Positions 55,612 through 64,000 of a DNA stretch of 64,000 bases are shown piece after piece. How positions within the stretch are numbered: the stretch's first letter is position 1; every line of letters begins with the position of its first letter. The translations under genes and the position numbers were made by a program. The notes under the pieces were generated by a model. It was given only the letters and a program-made list of their open reading frames with translations, searched no databases and was not told the DNA's origin. The DNA comes from Acestrorhynchus altus (Eukaryota; Chordata; Actinopteri; Characiformes; Acestrorhynchidae): assembly GCA_034509495.1 (NCBI GenBank), contig CM067509.1:7887225-7951224 (forward strand), given 5' to 3'.

Positions 55612-57112
55612 GTGGCCCTTAAGTCACGCTACCTTAAACCCTACCCATTTTACCCATAACTCTATACTAAACCTTACCCAAACTGTACCCTAAACCTTAC
55701 CCAGACTGTACCTTAAACCTTACCCAGACTGTACCCTAAACCTTACCCAGACTGTACCCTAAACCTTACCCAGACTCTACTGCAATCTCTACCCAGACTG
55801 TACCTTAAACCTTACCTAGACTGTACCCTAAACCTTACCCAGACTGTACTGCAATCTCTACCCAGACTGTACCCTAAACCTTACCCAGACTGTACCCTAA
55901 ACCTTACCCAAACTGTACCCTAAACCTTACCCAGACTGTACCTTAAACCTTACCCAAGCTGTACCCTAAACCTTACCCAAACTGCACCCTAAACCTTACC
56001 CAAACTGTACCCTAAACCTTACCCAAGCTGTACCCTAAACCTTACCCAAACTGCACCCTAAACCTTACCCAGACTGTACTGCAATCTCTACCCAGACTGT
56101 ACCCTAAACCTTACCCAGACTGTACCCTAAACCTTACCCAGACTGTACCCTAAACCTTACCCAAACTGTACCCTAAACCTTACCCAGACTGTACCCTAAA
56201 CCTTACCCAGACTACACTGCAATCTCTACCCAAACTGTACCCTAAACCTTACCCAGACTGTACCCTAAACCTTACCCAGACTGTACTGCAATCTCTACCC
56301 AGACTGTACCCTAAACCTTACCCAGACTGTACCTTAAACCTTACCCAGACTGTACCCTAAACCTTACCCAGACTGTACCCTAAACCTTACCTAGACTGTA
56401 CCCTAAATCTTACCCAGACTGTACTGCAATCTCTACCCAGACTGTACCTTAAACCTTACCCAAACTGTACCTTAAACCTTACCCAAACTGTACCCTAAAC
56501 CGTACCCAAACTGTACCCTAAACCTTACCCAGACTGTACTGCAATCTCTACCCAGACTGTGCCCTAAACCTTACCCAGACTGTACTGCAATCTCTACCCA
56601 GACTGTACCCTAAACCTTTCCCAAACTGTACTGCAATCTCTACCCAGACTGTACCCTAAACCTTACCCAAACTGTACCCTAAACGTTACCCAGAGTGCAC
56701 TGTAATCTCTACCCAAACTGTACCCTAAATCTTTCCCAAACTGTACCCTAAACCTTACCCGGACTGTACTGCAATCTCTACCCAAACTGTACCCTAAACC
56801 TGACCCAGACAGTACTGCAATCTCTACCCAAACTGTACCCTTAACCTTTCCCAGGCTGTACCCTAAACCTTACCCAAACTTTACTGCAATCTCTACCCAA
56901 ACTGTACCCTAAACCTTTCCCAGACTGTACCCTAAACCTTTCCCAGACTGTACCCTAAACCTTTCCCAGACTGTACCCTAAAGCTTTCCCAAACTGTACC
57001 CTAAACCTGACCCAAACTGTACCCTAAACCTTACTCAGACTGTACCCTAAACCTTACCCAAACTCTACTCTAAACCTTACCCAGACTGTTCCGCGGTCTC
57101 TACCCAAACTCT
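55612..57112. repeat. 1.5-kb 23-bp minisatellite with telomere-like core
   Basis: About 65 copies of a 23-bp unit ACCCTAAACCTTACCCAGAC plus TGT, alternating with a variant in which CTGCAATCTCTACCC replaces the CCTAAACC part. Each unit contains CCCTAA, the C-strand vertebrate telomere hexamer, but no two hexamers are directly in tandem. Confidence 0.9.
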
Positions 57113-57328
57113 TCCCCATACCACCAAATTCATATCCAAATCCTTACAGAACATTACGTAAACTCTACTCTCTCTTTACTGTTAAACCTGATCACTTTCT
57201 CCTGATTGTTTTGATGTGACTTCTGAGGACTTTTTACTAAATATGATTTATTTAAATTTAGGGCCACAGTGGTTCTGTCTTTATATCCTGTCTCTATTTC
57301 TGTCTCTCTCCTTTTTTCCATAACCCTC

Positions 57329-57333
<5 letters not shown>

Positions 57334-57379
<46 letters not shown>
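57334..57379. repeat. (CT)n microsatellite
   Basis: CT tract about 140 bp upstream of the glypican start codon; pyrimidine tract followed by CAG, so it could also act as an acceptor for a 5' UTR exon. Confidence 0.9.
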
Positions 57380-57381
<2 letters not shown>

Positions 57382-57515
57382 AGCGCAGGCGCTTCTGCTC
57401 TTACTGTTTCTGGTTTCTAGAGTTTAGTGTGTCTCTGCACTCAGCGATGTTCACTCGACCTGGCAGATTGGAGCAGGAGAGGAGGAGGACATAGAGAGAG
57501 AAAGAGTAAAGAGAA

Positions 57516-57666
57516 ATGATGGTGGTGGTGGTGTTCTGCGCTCTCATGCTGCTGATGGTGTCTTGCTGTGCCGCGGAGCTCGAGACAGAGAACTGCAGCT
57601 CAGCTCACAGCGCCTGGAATGACCTCGGGATCTCCATGGAACCCACACCCCAACCCACACTGACAG
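57516..57666 (+). CDS. gpc6: glypican, coding exon 1 (signal peptide and N-terminus)
   Basis: ATG ATG start, signal peptide MMVVVVFCALMLLMVSCCAA, then a short mature N-terminus with one Cys (ETENC). It ends in a phase-1 donor ACAG|GTACAC. The assignment rests on three facts. The phase fits exon 2 exactly. The spacing from this Cys to the next (29 residues) is close to that of GPC6 (30). The SAWNDLGIS segment aligns with the QAYGAKGFS segment of GPC6. Otherwise identity is low and the canonical SCGEVRQ is missing. The start is the first ATG after an in-frame-free 5' region. An alternative, more conserved first exon elsewhere cannot be excluded. Confidence 0.6.
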
Positions 57667-57708
57667 GTACACACACCCCAACCCACACTGACAGGTACAC
57701 ACACCCCA
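57653..57708. repeat. 28-bp direct repeat covering the exon 1 splice donor
   Basis: ACCCACACTGACAGGTACAC plus ACACCCCA occurs at 57653-57680 and again at 57681-57708. Each copy contains the same CTGACAG|GTACAC donor. Only the first keeps the frame with exon 2, since 28 is not a multiple of three. Confidence 0.85.
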
Positions 57709-59730
57709 GCCCATACTGATATACTATAAACATTTACACCTGTACATTATACCCATACTGTAAACCTTTACACTCGTACATCATACCCTTACTTCACTAG
57801 ATTCAACTTGACCATAGTTAACTTAAAGCTCTGTGATGATGCTTCCATTGTAAACAGTGCTGTATAAATAAACTTTGATTGATTGATTGATTGATTGTGT
57901 CTGTGTGTGTGCTTTATTAATGCCTGGTGTAACTCTGGAGTGACTTCACTATGGAACCCGAGAGCTGCAGGACATGAATCTGAAGGTCAAATTTTATGAT
58001 TGGCTCCCAAAGTGAGGTTCTGCAGTGGTTCTATGATGTCGGGATGGATGTATTTTGGAGATTTAATAAGGAATAGACCAGATTGGGCTAGGCTGACTGG
58101 GTGAGGGTTTGAGGGTTGTCTCTTCTGAAGGTTTGTGTTCTCTTCAGGACAGGACTGGGTTCTGCTGTTCTGCAGGAGAGAGCATTTAATTTGGACCTTC
58201 TAAAGCTTCTTCACTCCTCTGAGATGCATCAGAACAGGGGCACACTTCAGCTCCTGTGCTGAGAGACACTTGAATGTTCCACTGTAGTTCTAGACATTAC
58301 TTCCTACCTGCTGTTTGTTTCAGTTTCATGCTGTGGTGCTTTCACTGGAGCAGGTACACCTGTAGTGGGGACGGGGTCAGGACCCTACTGACTCAGTCCT
58401 CACTCTGAGAGAATTACACTCTGCTGTCCCGCAGTCACAGCGGGATTCTGCCGGAGTTTAATCTGCTTTATCCGTGCGTCTGCTTCAGTCCAGAGAATTT
58501 CCCTCGCTCTCCTTTCCCCACCAGACCAACCACAGAACCGGGTATTCTCTGTGGTCTGTAACCACTCCTAATGTTCCAAAATGTTTCAACACTTCTTACA
58601 CTCCTGAACATCCTGGAGTGAAAACTTCTTACAGTGTTCTCTCTCTCTCTCTCTCTCTCCACCTCTCTCTCCACCTCTCACTCCCCCCTCTCTGTTCAGT
58701 TCAGAGTGCTTTATTGGCATGATCAATAGACTTGCCAAAGCTTTCATTTTACACAACAGTTAACAAACCCCAGTGAATATTTTCAACATTAAAATAATAA
58801 CATTAATAGCTGTTAAATTAACAACAATGTGTATGTGAGTGTATGTTGGTGTGTGTCAGTAAGGGTGTGTTGGTGTGGAACTGTAGCTCAGAACCAGCTG
58901 AATGAGTGGACTGGTGTCTTGGCTGAACTCTTGCTGTTGCAGGGCTTTATAATGGTCTGGGTGGTCCAGGATTTGATTGCCCCTTTTTCTATCTAAATAA
59001 TTAATGGATATTGTCGTAATTCTGCTCTGCACACATTGTTAGTGGTGTTTCTGTGCACTTTTAAAATGTTTGTTCAGAATTCTGCATGCACAGTCTCAAC
59101 TAGATGTTTGTCCCATTTGTCAAATGGTTGATTGGTAAGCAGACCCCACACTTCACTGCCATAAAGGGCGAAAGGTTCACTTACAGATTCAAATATTTTT
59201 TATCCAAATTGTAATAGGAAAAAATGTTATGTTTTATGGCAAAGAAAGCCCTGTGTGCCATTTCTCTCCGTTGATTCACTGCCTGTTGAAATTCCAGGAG
59301 GAACTGAGTGTGATTCCTAAATAACTAGAGTTGGAGGAGAGGCTGAGTTCATTTGTAGCTCATTTAAATGTGTGTTTTGTTCCCTGAGGTCGGGATCTTT
59401 TCTTGGTCTTTTTCAGGTTTACTGCCAGAGCCCAGGTCGAAATATACTGTCAACAGGAAACAATTTTTTTCTCAGGTACAGCAAAGCTGGCCATTTGGAA
59501 TACAAAAAAAAAACAGATGGTAGGTCAGGGGTCAGTGGATGGGACTTAATCAGATTCATTTCATTATTTGATATACAGTACTGGTAGCTTCTGAAATTCC
59601 AGTACATGAGAAAGTCTCTTCAGGCCCTGTCCCCTCTGTGCTCAGTCTGAATGTCTGTCAGTTGTTCTGACCTATGATCAGAGATGAAGGTTTGGATGGA
59701 GATAAACGTGCCCGCTCCCCTGTGTTTCAG
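57667..59730 (+). other. glypican intron 1
   Basis: GT...AG intron of 2064 bp ending TGTGTTTCAG. It contains a GATT tetranucleotide run near 57875-57895, a (CT)n tract at 58634-58690 and an antisense LINE fragment at 58690-59600. Confidence 0.55.
58690..59600 (-). mobile_element. 5'-truncated LINE fragment, antisense
   Basis: On the minus strand the stretch 59110-59210 translates as ALYGSEVWGLLTNQPFDKWD, a segment typical of the C-terminal part of fish non-LTR retrotransposon ORF2, followed by a diverged CVQSRITTISIN-like continuation. Stops interrupt it. The left end near 58690 (GTGCTTTATTGGCATGATCA on +) matches the 3' end type of these elements. Truncated and inactive. Confidence 0.75.
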
Positions 59731-59886
59731 GTGGTCTGCAGGTGTGTGTGCAGGAGAGGAACTGCTGTACACTGGCGGTGGAGGAGAAGCTCACTGACAG
59801 GAGTAAACATGACTTCCAGAAGCTCATGGATGAGGCCACAGAAGACCTGAGGAACACATTTATGTCCAGACATAAAAGGTTTGATG
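59731..59886 (+). CDS. gpc6: glypican, coding exon 2
   Basis: Phase 1 in and phase 1 out, 156 bp. Reads GLQVCVQERNCCTLAVEEKL then a helical segment ending FMSRHKRFD. The pattern C-x5-CC followed by a charged helix and RHK(R/K)FD is the glypican core N-terminal signature (GPC6 has CPQEYTCC and RHKKFD). Both cysteines of the CC pair are kept. Divergence is higher here than in exon 3. Confidence 0.85.
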
Positions 59887-60192
59887 GTGAGATTCTGTTC
59901 CTGTTCAGACAGCTGGAGGATCATTCTCCAGCCTCAGATGCTGTGTTTCTCTCGTTCCTCTGATCCAGTCAGCCCTGGGTCTTTCATTCTCCACTGGGTT
60001 TCCGGTCCACATCAGTCACAGTTCTAGCACTGGAGTGGGCACTGCAGCTTTATCACTAAATCTTTATGAAAAACCCTAAACAAAACAGAACTGACCAAGA
60101 AAGAGCTCCTCCACTTGCTCAGATTCCTATCAGTACACGTAAGAACAGGAATACGGCAGTCGTGCCTTTCAAAACAAATCAGATTTATCTGC

Positions 60193-60320
60193 ATAGAGCC
60201 GTGGTTCTCACTCCCAGTCCTGGAGAACTGCTGCCCAGCTAGTTTGAGTGTTCCCTGATTCCAGCACATCTGATCCAACTGACTGACAAGCCCCTATTGA
60301 CTGAGCCAGGAGTGTCCACT
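60193..60320 (+). mobile_element. hAT-like interspersed repeat fragment
   Basis: GTGGTTCTCACTCCCAGTCC then TGGAGAACTGCTGCCCAGCT and ...CAGCACATCTGATCCAACTG, the layout of the many small hAT-derived fish repeats that start near GGTTCTCA..AGTCCTGGAG. Class by resemblance only. Confidence 0.5.
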
Positions 60321-61107
60321 AGCAGAAAGATGGGCAGCCAGTGTGAAGGGATTGCAGGTGAGCCCTCAGTTCTGATCTGTAGGTTTTAAAGAACAGAAGA
60401 ACCCAGAAAAATCCCAAATCGGGTTTCCGTGGACACCGATAAAGTCAGGCGTGGAGCAGCTCCGGTTAATTCCCGCGGGTTGTTGTTGGCAGTATGGAGA
60501 GCGATCAGTGCTGACTAGTGAAGCAGCTTGTTTCGAAGTGTTGATTAATATATTTAATTCCTGTCACTTGTCTGCTGATCCTCGTATGAATCAGACTGTC
60601 AGTAAAAACATCAGCAAGCAGACTCTTTGTTCTTCCAGCAGAGACTGTCCAATCCCAGCCTTTTAGCGTATGTATGATATTCCAGAATGGCGCGTTCACA
60701 AATACACTGCTTTAATTGTTTGATGGCAGCAAGCTCGACTGATTCGCTTCTTCTAAGGAATCATTTATCTCTGGGAAGTTACTTATCTGGGACATCACAA
60801 CTCCGTCCCACTTCAGCAAACACAGAATCTTCATAATGCCGATCCTCATTAAACTGATGTCTGCTAGGCTTTTTGACAGAAAATGAACCGTCATCATTAT
60901 GAACACTGAATCTCCCAGATAACTTACAGCCCTCAACGGTGTGCTAAGGAACAGCAGTGTTGCTGAACGTTCCACTGTTTAACGCGTCATGTTTGAGGAA
61001 CGTCTCCTGTAGTATTGAGAACGTGACTGTGAAATTCCGACTCCGCTCCAGATGCCTCACTGCAGTTGTAGAGTTTCAGAATTAGAATAATTTCTAATTT
61101 CTTACTT

Positions 61108-61520
61108 TTCAGCTAATTTAAGCTGCACCCATTGCTGACACCAATGTGCAAATGCACACACAGCTTGCCTAGTCCCTGTAGAGACGTACTGCCAATAGAA
61201 TAGGACTCTCTGGAGCAGATACACAAACATGACCTTATTGGCATCATGTTTAATGCCAGGCATGGATTAGAGGGGTATAAAGCATTGAGTTGTGGAACTG
61301 TGTTCTCTGGAATGATGGAGCTCCATCCATATCTTTTGGGATGAGTTGGACAGTTGAGGATGAGGTGGTGATCATCTAACCTCCTGACCTTGTGGCTGAA
61401 TGCAATGAAATCCTCAAAGCAATTTTCCAGAATCTAGTAGAGACAGTTACTCCAACAAAAGCAGGATAAACTGTTGGTAAATACCCTGATTTCAGAAGAA
61501 ACGATGAATGAGCAGGTGTC
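61108..61520. mobile_element. inverted-repeat element, end-truncated copy of the 5998-6515 family
   Basis: TCAGCTAATTTAAGCTGCAC, ATGTGCAAATGCACACACAG, GAATGATGGAGCTCCATCCA and GAGCAGGTGTC follow the same order as in the pcdh8 intron copy. Both outer TIR sequences are absent. Confidence 0.7.
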
Positions 61521-61660
61521 AAGAGGTAGGCAACCCTGGTCCTGGAGTACCAGATTCCTGCACAGCTTTGTGGTCCTCCTGCTCAAGCACACCTGATTCA
61601 ACTCACCTCGTAAGGTTCAGTAGCTCTGTAAAAGCAGGGAAACCAGCAAACCGTGTCTAC
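61521..61660 (+). mobile_element. hAT-like interspersed repeat fragment
   Basis: AGGCAACCCTGGTCCTGGAG ... GCACACCTGATTCAACTCAC, same type as 60193-60320. It abuts the truncated right end of the preceding element, so one probably inserted into the other. Confidence 0.45.
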
Positions 61661-63108
61661 AGTACAGGCTGGGATGGCTCTGCTGTAGCTCAGATTGCTG
61701 GACCTGAATTTACAATGTCTTCTGAAGTGTAGATTTGAAACTTCCTCCATGAGGCTCTTGTTGCTCCACAGCATCGGGGGCCGACACCTGTGTGGTTCCC
61801 TCAGCTCGGCTGCTGAACAAGGCAAAGCAGCACCACATGGTCCTCTTTAGCAGCCCGGAGCTCAGCAACCACCCTCTGAATAATTCACTGGGTGTCAGGA
61901 TGGATCTTCCGCTCAGAGTGTGACACACTTCCTCAGCTGTCTCAGAGGACTGGCTGAAGTGCGGAGGGGTGGGGCAGCTCAGGGGGACTGTTTCATCGTG
62001 TTCACAGGTCAGGGGTAATGAGACAGACTGCATGTGCAGAATGCTTTTATTAGGGCATCCCAATTCTCATCATCCGGTCAGGCAGAGGTCAAGAAACAGG
62101 AGCAGTGAAGGCGTCTCCGAAATCCAGATCAAAGTGCATAAGATCAAAGCAGAACTGAACTATTGACAGAGAGACTTCACTCCGAGGAGCCTAAAAACAA
62201 TCCCAATCAGTTCTTGCAGCTGTGTTTAAGCCCAGTGGAGTGCATGAAATGTGCATGTGCTATCCCACCCGACGCCAGCAGAGGGAGCCTTTACAGGTTC
62301 CCCATTCCATTTCAATAAAATTTACCACCAGTGAGTGTAAATAGTGGTTTATACTAAAACTGCAGAATCATCTCCACCATAATCTGTTTTTCTAATGTAA
62401 ACTAACTATTCAGTACCAAATGTGTCCGTATTGTATTCAGCTCATGGAGGTAAACTGATATCCTGATCAATACTGAAAGTCTGCTCCTCTCTTTCACTTT
62501 TTCTTTGTTCATTTACCAAATCAAACTCCACTCATCTGCAATCAGCTCCCACTCCTTCATTCACTCTGTAAGTTCAGGTTCCAGTTATTTGCTGGTTTGA
62601 AGAGACTGATAGTAAAGATCCAGTTGATCCTGAAAGCTGGTGAAATATTCAGCCTGTCAGATTGAGGAGTGTGTCAGACACTTTCGACTACACTGTTATT
62701 AAACAGATCGGATTAGTGTAGCAATCAGGGCTACATAAACAGTCGGCGTGAACTGTAGGGACTAAAGTATAGACTGGTGGTCTGAACTGTAGGGAGTCTC
62801 CTCCAGCACCTCCTCCTGGATGTCCTCCTGCAGCTCCACATGACCGTGGGAGTTGTTAGTTAATTATTAATAGGTGTTAATTAGGGTGGGGTAGCTGATA
62901 TCTCCTGTATCTAAAGCTCCTCCCTGGAGTCCAACGTGAAGAGGGATGTGCTGCTCTCTGAATAATTAAAATGCTCCAGGACACAATTTTCAACATCAGA
63001 ATTCAAACAGATCAAATATGTTCATATGATCCAACTGTGGGATTAAATATACCAGAGGAAACCTCACCAAGGAATAATCAGAATTCCAATAATCAGCTCA
63101 GAGATCAG

Positions 63109-63109
<1 letters not shown>

Positions 63110-63181
<72 letters not shown>
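63110..63181. repeat. (CA)n microsatellite
   Basis: Uninterrupted CA tract of about 72 bp in glypican intron 2. Confidence 0.95.
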
Positions 63182-63185
<4 letters not shown>

Positions 63186-63341
63186 ACAGTTCTATAATGG
63201 TTGTTAGTTCTGTGATTGTTCTGTAATGTTTCTGTAACAGGTTTATAATGGTTCTGTAATAGTTCTGTTAAGGTTCTCTAATGGTTCTGTAATAATTCTC
63301 TAAAAAAGTGACATATGTCATGCTCTTCTCTGTCTGATTAG

Positions 63342-63733
63342 AGTTCTTCTTGGAGCTGCTGGAGAACACAGAGCGCTCTCTGAATGAGATGTTTGTGAGA
63401 ACGTATGGAAAGCCCTACATGCAGAATGCAGAGATGTTCCAGGGTCTGTTCTCTGAGCTGAAGCGCTATTACACAGGTGGGAATGTTAACCTGGAGGAGA
63501 TGCTGAATGACTTCTGGACACGTCTCCTGGAGAGGATGTTCCAGCTGCTGAACTCGCAATACCTCATCACCGATGACTACCTGGAGTGCATCAGCAAATA
63601 CATGGACCAGCTGAAGCCCTTTGGGGATGTACCCAAGAAGCTGAAGTCTCAGGTGACCCGTGCCTTTATCGCTGCCAGGACCTTCGTCCAGGGCCTGATG
63701 GTAGGACGCGAAGTGGCCAACAGGGTGTCGAAG
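63342..63733 (+). CDS. gpc6: glypican (GPC4/GPC6 type), coding exon 3, gene continues past the window
   Basis: GPI-anchored heparan-sulfate proteoglycan core protein; glypicans bind Wnt, BMP, FGF and Hedgehog ligands at the cell surface. The exon enters in phase 1 and leaves in phase 0 at a GTCAGC donor (63734); reading on meets a stop at 63755. It encodes EFFLELLENTERSLNEMFVR, then YYTGGNVNLEEMLNDFW, FGDVPKKLKSQVTRAFIAAR and TFVQGLMVGREVANRVSK. YYTGGNVNLEEMLNDFW and VGREVANRVSKV fit GPC6 better than GPC4 (YYVVGN, VAGDVVSKV) and exclude GPC1, 2, 3 and 5. The synteny with slitrk5 and miR-17-92 also supports gpc6. Remaining exons, including the heparan sulfate sites and GPI signal, lie beyond 64000. 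The a or b duplicate is not decided. Confidence 0.85.
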
Positions 63734-64000
63734 GTCAGCTCAGCTCCTCAGTTCTGACAGTTTGTTTATTCTGAATATTTTTACAAAATCTTTCAACACA
63801 AACGTAAAATTTAGCAGAAGTTAATTTGATGTTTAATAGGAAAAAGTCAAAAATCAAGCAAATCAAAAGTTGTTAAAAGTCCTGAAGTAGACAAGGAACC
63901 AAATCAAACAAATGAGACACGTTTAACCACTTGTTGATTTTTGAATTGAGGAAAATGATCCAATATTACATACATTCTCATTAGTTTGGTTTGGTTTCGT
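63734..64000 (+). other. start of glypican intron 3
   Basis: AT-rich sequence after the exon 3 donor, cut by the window edge; nothing else seen. Confidence 0.5.

Larger units (their letters stand above)
59887..63341 (+). other. glypican intron 2
   Basis: GT...AG intron of 3455 bp ending CTGTCTGATTAG. Contains repeats listed separately (60193-60320, 61108-61520, 61521-61660, 63110-63181); no other exon seen. Confidence 0.6.

Noticed and set aside
63342..63733. gpc4 as identity of the glypican
   Set aside because: YYTGGN and VGREVANRVSKV fit GPC6 better, and slitrk5 and miR-17-92 linkage is that of GPC5/GPC6. Not fully excluded without a tree.

Overview
The window is vertebrate nuclear DNA, almost certainly from a ray-finned (teleost) fish. 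The genes are split by GT-AG introns, the gaps hold many long microsatellites and minisatellites, and decayed Tc1-like transposons and short inverted-repeat elements of fish type are scattered through it. The three protein genes and the microRNA cluster all lie on the + strand. The order of the last three matches the human 13q31 neighbourhood (SLITRK5, then MIR17HG, then glypican genes). All family names come from recognising the sequence by eye; no search was run.

Layout. 1-3.4 kb: flank with a dead Tc1-like transposase. 3.47-7.21 kb: a pcdh8/PAPC-type protocadherin in four coding exons (946 residues), with two octamer motifs exactly 50 bp apart just upstream and a poly(A) signal at 7542. 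7.6-21.8 kb: non-coding, with several minisatellites and long GA/GT tracts. 21.9-24.5 kb: slitrk5, a single coding exon of 859 residues, preceded by a 3' splice site and a short upstream ORF. 24.5-47.8 kb: a long gene-poor stretch holding a TTAA-flanked inverted-repeat element, transposon and retroelement relics and large tandem arrays (1.0 kb at 29 kb, 0.85 kb at 35 kb, 0.8 kb of GT at 36 kb, 2.3 kb at 46-48 kb).

47.85-50.8 kb is the most notable segment. A CpG island promoter is followed by the complete six-hairpin miR-17-92 polycistron in canonical order (miR-17, 18a, 19a, 20a, 19b, 92a) and then a good poly(A) signal. The host transcript is non-coding, and no protein ORF in it looks real. 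51-57 kb holds three more tandem arrays. 57.5-64 kb holds the first three coding exons of a glypican of the GPC4/GPC6 subfamily, most likely gpc6, which runs off the right edge. Its third exon is well conserved; exons 1 and 2 are strongly diverged, and the exon 1 splice donor is duplicated by a 28-bp tandem repeat.

The genes are developmental regulators: a delta-2 protocadherin of mesoderm morphogenesis, a neuronal synapse organiser, a growth-control microRNA cluster and a heparan-sulfate co-receptor. They are not an operon; each has its own promoter. The linkage is an old chordate synteny block. No gpc5-like gene lies between the microRNA cluster and the glypican, although GPC5 occupies that place in human.
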